Shown piece by piece: positions 1 to 5,525 of a DNA stretch of 7,307 nt; within the stretch, counting starts at the first letter, position 1, and the number at the start of each line of letters is the position of its first letter. A program made the position numbers and the translations under genes. The notes beneath the pieces were generated by a model. The model was not told the origin of the DNA and made no database searches. It saw only the letters and a program-made list of their open reading frames with translations. The stretch is from Cyanobacteria bacterium UBA11370. GTDB taxonomy: Bacteria; Cyanobacteriota; Cyanobacteriia; Cyanobacteriales; Coleofasciculaceae. The DNA lies in NCBI GenBank assembly GCA_003486645.1, contig DNGI01000377.1, forward strand, positions 1 to 7,307. Direction: 5' to 3'.

Positions 1-19
1 CCCCACACCCCACACCCCC
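1..19. repeat. Heptanucleotide tandem repeat CCCCACA, cut by window edge
   Basis: The unit CCCCACA is repeated about 2.7 times (1-7, 8-14, partial 15-18) and the array may continue to the left of the window. The 7-bp unit is typical of the short tandemly repeated repetitive (STRR) sequences of cyanobacteria. On the minus strand the tract gives three G4-5 runs separated by TGT, so it could join a G-quadruplex if one more unit lies outside. Confidence 0.7.
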
Positions 20-72
20 TCATCCAAGAGTTTTATCATGAAATTAACTACCCCAAATCTTTGAGTTTGAGA

Positions 73-1047
73 ATGCCTACTTACCCTGGAATTTCAAGTG
101 ATGCCTTCAGACACCCCCTCGATCAACAAGCCGAGGATACCTTACGCAGCGTCCCTGGCTTTAATCTAGTGGCTCGCAAGTTTGTAGAATTTCTCTATGA
201 ACGTCCTCAGTTTGTTTACCTAATGGGTAATAGCATCCAAGTTGGCCCACGTCAATATTCTACAATTTATCGGTTATTTCGAGAATGTGTTCGGGATTTA
301 GATGTACACCCAGAACCCGATTTATTTGTCAGTCAAAATCCCCAAGTTAATAGTTATGCCTTGGGTCAAGATCATCCCTATATTGTATTAAATACGGGAT
401 TATTGGATTTATTGACTGAAAATGAAATTCGTACTGTTTTAGCGCATGAATTAGGGCATATCAAATGTGGTCATACCATCTTAATTCAGATGGGCATTTG
501 GGCGATGAATGCGGCTTCTATGTTAGGAGAATTAACCTTTGGTTTAGGCAATTTAGTAAGTAGCGGTTTGCTTTATGCCTTTTATGAATGGCGGCGCAAA
601 GCGGAATTATCCTCGGATCGCGCGGCGTTATTAGTGATGGACGATTTGAATATCGTGTTGCAAACAATGATGAAACTATCAGGGGGTTCTCACCAGTATG
701 CTCACGAATGCAGCCTAAATGAATTTATCCGTCAATCCGATAGTTATCAAGAACTTGACCAAGATAGTTTGAATCAAATTTATAAATTTTTACTTTACAA
801 CGGGGGTAATGGTTCATTCCTAAGTCATCCCTTTCCCGTGGAACGGGTGCGCTATCTCCGGGATTGGGTGGATTCAGAGGAATATCGCCAAATTCGACAG
901 GGTAATTATAAACGGGTGACGAAGGAGGGGGCGGTTGATGTACCATCTCAAGAAGCTTCAGCTAATGAGGCTGAAAGACTGCGGCGTGAAATTGAGGAAC
1001 TGCAACAGGAAATTAATCGAATCAAATCTCAGTCTAATAATCCTTAG
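73..1047 (+). CDS. M48-family zinc metallopeptidase
   Basis: This is a 324-aa zinc-dependent endopeptidase of the M48 (HtpX/Ste24-like) type. The catalytic signature HELGH lies at residues 125-129 (zinc ligands His125 and His129, catalytic Glu126). The expected third ligand is Glu178 in AELSSDRAAL, matching the ExxxD motif of M48 enzymes. The conserved SHPFPVERV motif follows at 251-259. A hydrophobic stretch at about 134-171 between the two zinc motifs could associate with membrane, but there is no clear signal peptide. Residues about 299-319 are a charged, heptad-like coiled coil (EAERLRREIEELQQEI), an appendage that may mediate oligomerisation. The frame opens with TTG at 61, four codons earlier. 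I prefer ATG 73 because the TTG has no ribosome-binding site, although ATG 73 lacks a clear one too. M48 enzymes serve in protein quality control; the substrate here is unknown. Confidence 0.9.
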   Translation: MPTYPGISSDAFRHPLDQQAEDTLRSVPGFNLVARKFVEFLYERPQFVYLMGNSIQVGPRQYSTIYRLFRECVRDLDVHPEPDLFVSQNPQVNSYALGQDHPYIVLNTGLLDLLTENEIRTVLAHELGHIKCGHTILIQMGIWAMNAASMLGELTFGLGNLVSSGLLYAFYEWRRKAELSSDRAALLVMDDLNIVLQTMMKLSGGSHQYAHECSLNEFIRQSDSYQELDQDSLNQIYKFLLYNGGNGSFLSHPFPVERVRYLRDWVDSEEYRQIRQGNYKRVTKEGAVDVPSQEASANEAERLRREIEELQQEINRIKSQSNNP

Positions 1048-1333
1048 TTGTAACCTGGTGTCAAAATAGGAGGTAGGGCCTAGTGCAACCTGGCTGTAAA
1101 TAACTCCTCAGTAAAGATCTGTCTACGCTGTACACCCTATGCCCCATACCTAAAGTTATACTACGAGGTACAACAGGGTATAACCTGTAACTCGTTTACA
1201 TTTTTGTGAAACTATATATCATGAGTTTATGCTACGTTCAAATGCCCGTGAATTCGTCAAGCCTACTGTGTAGATGAGTAACAACATTGACACAGAAGGT
1301 CATAACGTTGCTATCGTTACACCTTAAGCAAGG
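1048..1333. other. Intergenic spacer, no gene seen
   Basis: The spacer holds an imperfect direct repeat, TGTAACCTGG (1049-1058) and TGCAACCTGG (1084-1093), and an imperfect palindrome ACAGG-N6-CCTGT (1173-1188). A perfect -35-like TTGACA lies at 1287-1292, but the hexamer 17 bp later is GCTATC, a poor -10, so I do not call a promoter firmly. No convincing terminator for the peptidase gene is visible. Confidence 0.5.
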
Positions 1334-1357
1334 ATGTTAGTGTCCTCTAGGATTTTC

Positions 1358-2668
1358 ATGGTCAGGGATGTTATTGCAACGAGTCATCAAACTGAGTCCC
1401 ATATCAGGCAGAGTAAGTTAGGGTTTAGTACTCAGCAAGCTCAGGAAAGTATCTATCAGTTTTTGTTGGAGATTGTTAGAAAACAGCCTCCTAGCGATGT
1501 TTTAAAAGAGTTTAGATACGTGTTTATTGATTATAATTCTTCGGCGGGTAATCCAGAAGCTATTCAGGCTGTATCTCGACTAATTTTTACTAATCATCCA
1601 CGAGAGTTTCTGGAAACACTCAAGCGGTCTTGCTATATTCTAATTAATAATTGGTACACGTCTAGAAATCATAGCACGATTAAAGAATTAATTGAGATTT
1701 TTAATCAGGTTGATTTTCAGAAAAAAACCTTATCGCCAACTCTAAGCCGCCAGAGATTGTGGTTGTTAAATTTTATCCAAGGTAAAGAATATGAAGAATT
1801 AAAATTATTTGTTTCTAAATACCAATACTCAGACCAAGAACATTGGAGTAATCGTTACACGTCCTACCTGCTAGTTCCTCAATATACTAACCTTGATAAT
1901 CCGATAGAACAACGAGAAGCGGCGAGAACTCTTTCCCAAAAACTGAAAGATCAGTTTAAGTTTGAGTTAGCAATGTACACAGCCCGTTCTCAATCGAGTG
2001 GTTATCGGCATAAAATCCCTCAGAATCCGACTGCACTTGGGGATAGTGTTTTGCATTTTATCAAAAGAATTGTCGCTAAAAGTGGAACCTATAGTCATGA
2101 AAACTTAGCACATATTTTTATCGAACAAACGAAAGGTCTTTGTTACAAAGATTTTAAGATGGCTCTCCAAAAATACTTAATATTTTCAGTCGAAAATAAA
2201 GATTTAGTCCAGACGTTAAACCAAAAGTTAGCGGAAAAATTAGAAACACTGTATGAGAGTTATCATGAAGAAACTCTAGATGATGCGTTATTACTCAGAA
2301 CGTCTAACAAAGTCCTAGAATATTTGACCACTGAAGATCAAGAAGAGCCTTCACCCTTATTTATTTTGTTAATGTCTCAGGGGCATCATCTTACTCTAGT
2401 TATTGTTTTGGTGAAAATTATTTTAATTTGTCCTAATGCTCGCGCTCATCTGGAAACTTGCGTGGCTAAATTAATTCGGTATTACTCCACTTATCCGGAA
2501 GCAGAATGTAAGTGGGTGATTATCTTTTTTGAAGTCTTTAAAATTACCTTTGCGATTCATGCTGATAACGTTCACTACAATTTGATTAAGATGGAGGATA
2601 ACAAAACGGGCGATCGCACTCATTTGGATCTGGATGCTTATCGCGTTTTTTCTCAACTGCGTGAATAA
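1358..2668 (+). CDS. Conserved-looking hypothetical protein, helix-rich
   Basis: I do not recognise the family. The product is 436 aa from this start. It is rich in Leu, Ile, Lys, Glu and Gln, and appears almost entirely alpha-helical with long amphipathic stretches, like a helical-repeat scaffold. It lacks a signal peptide and any catalytic motif I can name. Two hydrophobic stretches (about 345-358, LTLVIVLVKIILIC, and 387-400, VIIFFEVFKITFAI) could be buried helices or weak membrane segments. The frame can also start at ATG 1334 (444 aa; an in-frame stop sits at 1325). I chose 1358 because AGGA at 1349-1352 lies 5 nt before it, whereas 1334 has purines directly abutting the codon. An HIP1 site lies in the 3' end. 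The gene stands alone, with 310 bp before it and 378 bp after it. Confidence 0.8.
   Translation: MVRDVIATSHQTESHIRQSKLGFSTQQAQESIYQFLLEIVRKQPPSDVLKEFRYVFIDYNSSAGNPEAIQAVSRLIFTNHPREFLETLKRSCYILINNWYTSRNHSTIKELIEIFNQVDFQKKTLSPTLSRQRLWLLNFIQGKEYEELKLFVSKYQYSDQEHWSNRYTSYLLVPQYTNLDNPIEQREAARTLSQKLKDQFKFELAMYTARSQSSGYRHKIPQNPTALGDSVLHFIKRIVAKSGTYSHENLAHIFIEQTKGLCYKDFKMALQKYLIFSVENKDLVQTLNQKLAEKLETLYESYHEETLDDALLLRTSNKVLEYLTTEDQEEPSPLFILLMSQGHHLTLVIVLVKIILICPNARAHLETCVAKLIRYYSTYPEAECKWVIIFFEVFKITFAIHADNVHYNLIKMEDNKTGDRTHLDLDAYRVFSQLRE
2610..2617. repeat. HIP1 palindrome GCGATCGC
   Basis: Octameric palindrome GCGATCGC, highly over-represented in many cyanobacterial genomes. It is the main compositional clue to the taxon and lies inside the helix-rich protein gene. 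Confidence 0.9.
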
Positions 2669-2671
2669 AAG

Positions 2672-2766
2672 GGTTGGTTGTTGGTTGTTGGTTGTTGGTT
2701 GTTTGTTGTTTGTTGTTGGTTGTTTGTTGTTGGTTGTTTGTTGTTGGTTGTTTGTTGTTGGTTGTA
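2672..2766. repeat. 13-unit heptamer array GGTTGTT/TGTTGTT
   Basis: Thirteen 7-bp units run without a gap from 2676 (GGTT of a partial unit precedes). In order they are four GGTTGTT, two TGTTGTT, then GGTTGTT and TGTTGTT alternating three times, and a final GGTTGTA. The alternation makes a 14-bp higher-order repeat in the right half. The strand is cytosine-free over about 90 bp. It starts 4 bp after the stop codon of the upstream gene. This is an STRR-type element; the same heptamer recurs at 6415. Confidence 0.95.
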
Positions 2767-2883
2767 AATAAAAATAAATCAGTAATTCTTAATTGCTGAT
2801 GACTAATAATCCTACAAGGGGAATACTAATTTAAAAAAGAAATGTTGCACATGAGTTACTGAAACTCTGACAGAGTGCGCCTT

Positions 2884-2904
2884 TCAAAATCCAAAATCCA
2901 AAAT
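2884..2904. repeat. Short heptamer array CCAAAAT
   Basis: Three consecutive 7-bp units (TCAAAAT, CCAAAAT, CCAAAAT). This is another heptanucleotide repeat, different in sequence from the one at 2676. Its last bases merge into the extended -10-like element that follows. Confidence 0.75.
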
Positions 2905-2912
2905 GGTATAAA
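2904..2912 (+). promoter_or_regulatory. Possible extended -10 promoter element
   Basis: TGGTATAAA fits the TG-N-TATAAT extended -10 pattern with a hexamer (2907-2912) matching 5 of 6 positions. No good -35 lies 16-18 bp upstream, which extended -10 promoters can tolerate. It would start transcription near 2918 and give a leader of about 130 nt for the lipoprotein gene at 3047. Confidence 0.3.
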
Positions 2913-2916
2913 TTGG

Positions 2917-2942
2917 GTTCCTCTATCTAGGGTTAGAGAAAC
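2917..2942 (+). promoter_or_regulatory. Stem-loop at the predicted 5' end of the lipoprotein mRNA
   Basis: GTTcCTCTA pairs with TAGAGaAAC: eight Watson-Crick pairs around one C/A mismatch, with an 8-nt loop. If the -10 element just upstream is used, this would be the first structure of the mRNA, where it could stabilise the transcript or regulate it. No U-run follows, so it is not a terminator. Confidence 0.35.
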
Positions 2943-3035
2943 TGGGCTTGGGGTGGAAATTAGGATGTAACTTTTGCTAGAGGCAGGGTTTAGTTTAGGC
3001 TTTGTAAGCTAGGCGATGGTTAGGTGCTAATCGTT

Positions 3036-3050
3036 GGGAGCATGGCGTGA
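3036..3050 (+). promoter_or_regulatory. Ribosome-binding site deciding a GTG start, with overlapping two-codon ORF
   Basis: GGGAG (3036-3040) sits 6 nt before GTG 3047, the only workable start for the signal-peptide frame. A nearer ATG at 3042 reads ATG GCG TGA and stops at once, with its TGA overlapping the GTG start (GTGA). Confidence 0.6.
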
Positions 3051-3277
3051 AACAACTAATTGATTTCTTGAAAAAATTGCATCTGAAGCAAATCTTAACC
3101 ATCTTTTTAGCAGGAGTGATCTTAGTGATCAGCACCGCTTGCAATACTGGCGATATGCGAGGTGCACGTCCTAATAATCCTCCTGTTCAAGCGGGAGGTG
3201 CTAATAATCCCTATAAGGATGGTGGCGATAGCTATACCCAGTATAAGATGTCCCCTGACCCAAATATCAGCCGCTAA
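3047..3277 (+). CDS. Small lipoprotein, paralogue of the downstream gene
   Basis: A 76-aa secreted lipoprotein starting with GTG, supported by GGGAG 6 nt upstream. Residues 1-14 are basic and amphipathic, 15-29 form a hydrophobic signal segment, and the lipobox ISTAC ends at Cys32, the predicted lipidated residue. The mature part is only about 45 residues and is Asn/Pro/Gly-rich: RGARPNNPP, QAGGANNPYKDGGDSYTQYKMSPDP. It looks disordered with no catalytic residues. Residues 1-32 closely match those of the protein encoded at 3415, and NPYKDGGDSY resembles its SPYEGGMNDY, so the two arose by tandem duplication. Similar cyanobacterial proteins are, as I recall, annotated as low-temperature-induced or of unknown function; I cannot verify this here. 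Expected location: membrane-anchored facing the thylakoid lumen or periplasm. Confidence 0.8.
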   Translation: MKQLIDFLKKLHLKQILTIFLAGVILVISTACNTGDMRGARPNNPPVQAGGANNPYKDGGDSYTQYKMSPDPNISR

Positions 3278-3401
3278 AGTATCAATCCAGTTGCTAGCAA
3301 AAAGATAGGCAAATTCTTTACTATGCTATTACTGTTGTGATTGAGATTAGCTTTTTAATCAGTGGTTGATGTTTGATATCTAATTCACTTTAAAGAACCT
3401 T

Positions 3402-3408
3402 AAGGAGG
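3402..3408 (+). promoter_or_regulatory. Strong Shine-Dalgarno AAGGAGG
   Basis: Near-perfect complement to the 16S rRNA tail, 6 nt before ATG 3415. It is by far the best ribosome-binding site in the window, so the gene is probably translated strongly. It also favours this ATG over the in-frame one at 3424. Confidence 0.85.
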
Positions 3409-3414
3409 TTTTCA

Positions 3415-4029
3415 ATGGATAGAATGATTGCTTGGTTCAAACGTATCCGGTTGGATAAAGTATTAACAGTTTTGATCGCGGGTATTTTACTGTTTGTAAG
3501 TACAGCGTGTGGCGGAAAAGTTCTTGCTAAAACCGCTGATCAGATTCGGCAAGAAGTTCCGGAAAGTGCCCTAACTTCTCCCTATGAAGGTGGCATGAAT
3601 GATTATAGCGATGTCGATCCAAGACAAGATACCAAACAGACAAAAGCAAAAGCAAAAGGATTGATTGATCGGGTTGAAAGTAACCTGAGTAAGAGGGCTG
3701 AAACTCCCGAAGAATTACGACAAAACTATCAAGAAGGTGCGCCTCTCGGTAAACGAGTACAGCGGTTAGCTGACAATGTACGCGATGCGGCTGAAAATCG
3801 GGTTGAAAATGTATCGAAAGGCACTCAAAGAGGAGTAGAAAACATCAAAGAAAATAGTGGAAATGCTGCTGAAGATGTGGCTGGATTCACCCAGCGTTCC
3901 GCTGAAAATGCGAAGCAAAATACTGAACGTGCAGGTAGAGACTTAGCTAAAGCGGCTGGGCGTTCCGTTGAGACTGTAAAGCAAAATACTCAACGGGTAG
4001 CTGAAGATACTTTTGATGCGATTGATTAA
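3415..4029 (+). CDS. Lipoprotein with 22-residue amphipathic repeats
   Basis: A 204-aa lipoprotein. Residues 1-14 are basic, 15-28 hydrophobic, and the lipobox VSTAC ends at Cys32. A linker with SPYEGGMNDYSD (55-66), shared with the upstream paralogue, is followed by a Lys/Gln-rich segment (71-82). Residues 115-202 consist of four consecutive 22-residue repeats, each splitting into two 11-residue halves with rough consensus xQRxxENxKxN. They are polar, Ala/Glu/Asn/Lys-rich and Trp/Cys-free. Such 11/22-residue periodicity is known from LEA group 3 proteins and apolipoproteins, which form amphipathic helices on membranes or protect them during desiccation or cold. A role at the lipid surface is my inference. 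The domain may correspond to a cyanobacterial DUF (possibly DUF6658, from memory). The gene lies 137 bp after its paralogue and ends before a strong hairpin. Confidence 0.85.
   Translation: MDRMIAWFKRIRLDKVLTVLIAGILLFVSTACGGKVLAKTADQIRQEVPESALTSPYEGGMNDYSDVDPRQDTKQTKAKAKGLIDRVESNLSKRAETPEELRQNYQEGAPLGKRVQRLADNVRDAAENRVENVSKGTQRGVENIKENSGNAAEDVAGFTQRSAENAKQNTERAGRDLAKAAGRSVETVKQNTQRVAEDTFDAID
3757..4020 (+). repeat. Four 66-bp coding repeats (22 aa each)
   Basis: Units at 3757-3822, 3823-3888, 3889-3954 and 3955-4020 are in frame and gapless. Units three and four still share DNA runs such as AAGCAAAATACT, so at least the last duplication seems recent. Units begin VQRLADN, TQRGVEN, TQRSAEN and AGRSVET. 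Confidence 0.9.
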
Positions 4030-4152
4030 CTACCCTGTTTTAAAACCGCCTATTTTCGAGTTAGTCAAGGAGTCGGGAGCAAGAATAGTTTAACAAACTT
4101 AACAGATAACTATTTTAAGCTTCCTTCCTTTTCACTCCCCAATTCTATACCT

Positions 4153-4190
4153 GAGCTGTTGTGTATGAGAATGCACAACAGTTTCTCTTT
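4153..4190 (+). terminator. Likely rho-independent terminator with GNRA loop
   Basis: CTGTTGTGTAT (4156-4166) pairs with ATGCACAACAG (4171-4181): 11 pairs with one U-G wobble, closed by a GAGA tetraloop. It is followed by the pyrimidine tract TTTCTCTTT. It sits about 125 bp after the repeat lipoprotein and before the promoter of the next gene, so it probably ends the lipoprotein transcript. The U-run is interrupted by C residues, which leaves some doubt about strength. Confidence 0.65.
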
Positions 4191-4217
4191 GACTGCTATT
4201 CTACATAGGGATACTCT
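4189..4217 (+). promoter_or_regulatory. Candidate sigma-70 promoter for the secreted protein gene
   Basis: TTGACT (4189-4194) is followed after exactly 17 bp by TACTCT (4212-4217). The -35 matches 5 of 6 consensus positions; the -10 only 3 of 6. Transcription would start near 4224, about 22 nt before ATG 4246. It overlaps the tail of the preceding terminator. Confidence 0.4.
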
Positions 4218-4245
4218 TAGTACTGACTGAAAACCTAAAATCTCG

Positions 4246-4971
4246 ATGAAAAACTTACCCGTATTCTCAGTAGCGATCGCAGCTACCCTTATTTTGCTTT
4301 TTAATTCTGAAGGATTGGCAACCGTTCTTAAAGCATCCCGTCGGCTTTCCGGATTTTCCCCTGATAACCGCCACTATATTTATCTGGAAACGTCTCGCAA
4401 CCCGGTTACAGAAGTCCCAACGGCTCAAATTCAAATTATTAATATTCCGACTAATTCTTGTGTCAGAAATGGTTGCTTAAAAACCGAATATGATGACTCA
4501 GCCTATAGTCTCAGCAATCAAGCGGCTGAAGAAGACTTGCTCAACAGAACTGTAACTGTTAGGCATAGTTTAGGGCTGACTCGTCTTAAAGTAGGAATTC
4601 AACTCCCAGTTCTTTCTCGTACTAACAAGGCTGATGGGACTGAGACAGTAACATTCCGCTTGAATAACCAAACTGATCCCGTAGAAATTCGTCTAGAACA
4701 AAAGCGTATCCCATCCATTTTATCTTCTGGTTCGTCGGATGTAGACCGTGCCGCGATGCGACTGGTAATTAATTACAATTATCGTCAACTTACCCTGGGT
4801 AATCTCAACAATTATCGGGAAGCCGTCAGTAAATATTCGATTAGAGAAGTACGCTTATCTCCCAATCGCAATAACATAGTTGTCCTGATCGATACTCTTC
4901 AACCCGCGTCTGAAGGAACGTTACAGACAACTTTAGTGCAAAGCTTTTCTCTAGAACCGTTTGGAGGTTAG
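4246..4971 (+). CDS. Secreted protein, DUF2259-like
   Basis: A 241-aa protein exported by a Sec signal peptide: MKNL, a hydrophobic core at 5-19 and a probable cleavage after about Ala25. No lipobox is present. The mature protein looks beta-rich. It begins with GFSPDNRHYIYLE (36-48) and contains a matching RLSPNRNNIVVLID (203-216) near its end; SPDxR-type motifs at both ends are what I associate with the predicted secreted family DUF2259, and the length (about 200-240 aa) fits. The assignment is by memory of the family pattern and is moderate. Cys72 and Cys77 could form a disulfide. Function is unknown. No Shine-Dalgarno is visible before ATG 4246; the leader would be short. The gene has its own candidate promoter, and it converges with the minus-strand gene ending at 5046. 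Confidence 0.8.
   Translation: MKNLPVFSVAIAATLILLFNSEGLATVLKASRRLSGFSPDNRHYIYLETSRNPVTEVPTAQIQIINIPTNSCVRNGCLKTEYDDSAYSLSNQAAEEDLLNRTVTVRHSLGLTRLKVGIQLPVLSRTNKADGTETVTFRLNNQTDPVEIRLEQKRIPSILSSGSSDVDRAAMRLVINYNYRQLTLGNLNNYREAVSKYSIREVRLSPNRNNIVVLIDTLQPASEGTLQTTLVQSFSLEPFGG
4273..4280. repeat. HIP1 palindrome GCGATCGC
   Basis: Second HIP1 site, within the signal-peptide coding part of the secreted protein gene. Confidence 0.9.
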
Positions 4972-4979
4972 GTGAAGGT

Positions 4980-5038
4980 AAGCTAATCAGCTTTTAAGTT
5001 GCATTTTTTAATTACTCATAGTCTAGACGATTAATCGT
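4980..5038. terminator. Convergent-gene spacer with inverted repeats
   Basis: Between two converging stop codons lie AAGCT-AATC-AGCTT (4980-4993, followed by TT then AAG), a T6 run at 5004-5009, and two nested palindromes: GTCTAGAC (5021-5028) and a perfect 12-bp ACGATTAATCGT (5027-5038), the latter followed by TAATTTTTTA. Together these may end transcription from both sides. The stems are short, so efficiency is uncertain. Confidence 0.4.
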
Positions 5039-5045
5039 TAATTTT

Positions 5046-5468
5046 TTATTCCAATTTTTCTTTCAAGCATTCCTCTAATTGAGTTAATAAGGTATCCACA
5101 TCCTTCCCTACTTGTTCAAAACAATTAGGAGGTGGGGGTTCGGGTTCAAACTGAATTACCTTAATTTGATCATTACCGATTCCAATCATCAAAACTTCTT
5201 TATTAGCTTGATGAGCATCTATAATTCCTAAAACTTCCTGAAGATAATTTTCGACATTTTGATTCAGCTTTTCAATTGCACCTCTAGGGCAATAGACGAA
5301 ATGGGGAGTCGGTTGTAGATCAATTCCCAACGTCTCGTCACTTTCTCCCTTCTCTAAAAATAATCCCCAAGACAGTGCAGCTAATTCTTTTTGATTTTCT
5401 TTAACAAAGCGATCTAACTGGCGTTTCCACTTATCTTCTAACCGTTCCGGTTGGGGTTTACCAAACAT
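5046..5468 (-). CDS. Small conserved cyanobacterial protein, possibly CcmS-like carboxysome assembly chaperone
   Basis: A 140-aa soluble protein with no signal peptide. It starts with a Lys/Arg/Glu-rich amphipathic helix (about 8-38, WKRQLDRFVKENQKELAALSWGL). An alpha/beta core follows, with LGIDLQPTPHFVYCP (47-61) and the strand pair EVLMIGIGNDQIKVIQF (91-107). A Pro run (EPEPPPP, 108-114) precedes a C-terminal helix, FEQVGKDVDTLLTQLEE. From memory this pattern resembles cyanobacterial proteins annotated as CcmS, a chaperone that binds shell protein CcmK1 during beta-carboxysome assembly; I hold this at about even odds. ATG 5468 gives an MFG start and has AGG 8 nt upstream; ATG 5474, two codons earlier, would place AGG too close. 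It lies 57 bp downstream of the hydrolase gene on the same strand, so probably in one operon. No other carboxysome gene is in the window. Confidence 0.75.
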   Translation of the reverse strand: MFGKPQPERLEDKWKRQLDRFVKENQKELAALSWGLFLEKGESDETLGIDLQPTPHFVYCPRGAIEKLNQNVENYLQEVLGIIDAHQANKEVLMIGIGNDQIKVIQFEPEPPPPNCFEQVGKDVDTLLTQLEECLKEKLE

Positions 5469-5497
5469 TATCATAGCCTAAAATCTGTAAGAAAAAT

Positions 5498-5521
5498 TGT
5501 AGGGGCAAATGGTTATTCGCC
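5498..5521. repeat. Small dispersed-type hairpin in the hydrolase-CcmS-like spacer
   Basis: TGTAGGGGCAAATGGTTATTCGCC resembles the common cyanobacterial dispersed family beginning TGTAGGGGC. GGCAAAT pairs with ATTCGCC around a GGTT loop with one A/C mismatch. In the minus-strand transcript it lies between the two genes, where it could stabilise or attenuate the downstream message. Confidence 0.35.
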
Positions 5522-5525
5522 TTTC

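Larger units (their letters stand above)
2767..3046. other. Spacer and leader before the first lipoprotein gene
   Basis: No gene is seen here. The stretch carries the CCAAAAT repeat, an extended -10-like element and a stem-loop, listed separately, then a G-rich leader of about 100 bp. A minor GCTT-TGT-AAGC hairpin lies at 2999-3009. Confidence 0.5.

Noticed and set aside
725..946. 73-aa minus-strand frame within the M48 gene
   Set aside because: Lies fully inside a gene with a clear catalytic motif; its Pro-rich product looks like antisense translation.
1108..1118. ACTCCTCAGTA, similar to the ACUCCUCACAC core of the cyanobacterial Yfr1 RNA
   Set aside because: Only the first eight bases agree and the flanking stem-loops of Yfr1 are not seen.
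1287..1315. Promoter with TTGACA before the helix-rich protein gene
   Set aside because: -10 at proper spacing is GCTATC, too far from consensus for a firm call; kept only as a note.
2471..2656. 61-aa minus-strand frame
   Set aside because: Antisense to the 3' end of the helix-rich protein gene, with no start signal.
2676..2766. Could the heptamer array be a CRISPR array?
   Set aside because: Units are 7 bp with no spacers, and no cas genes are nearby.
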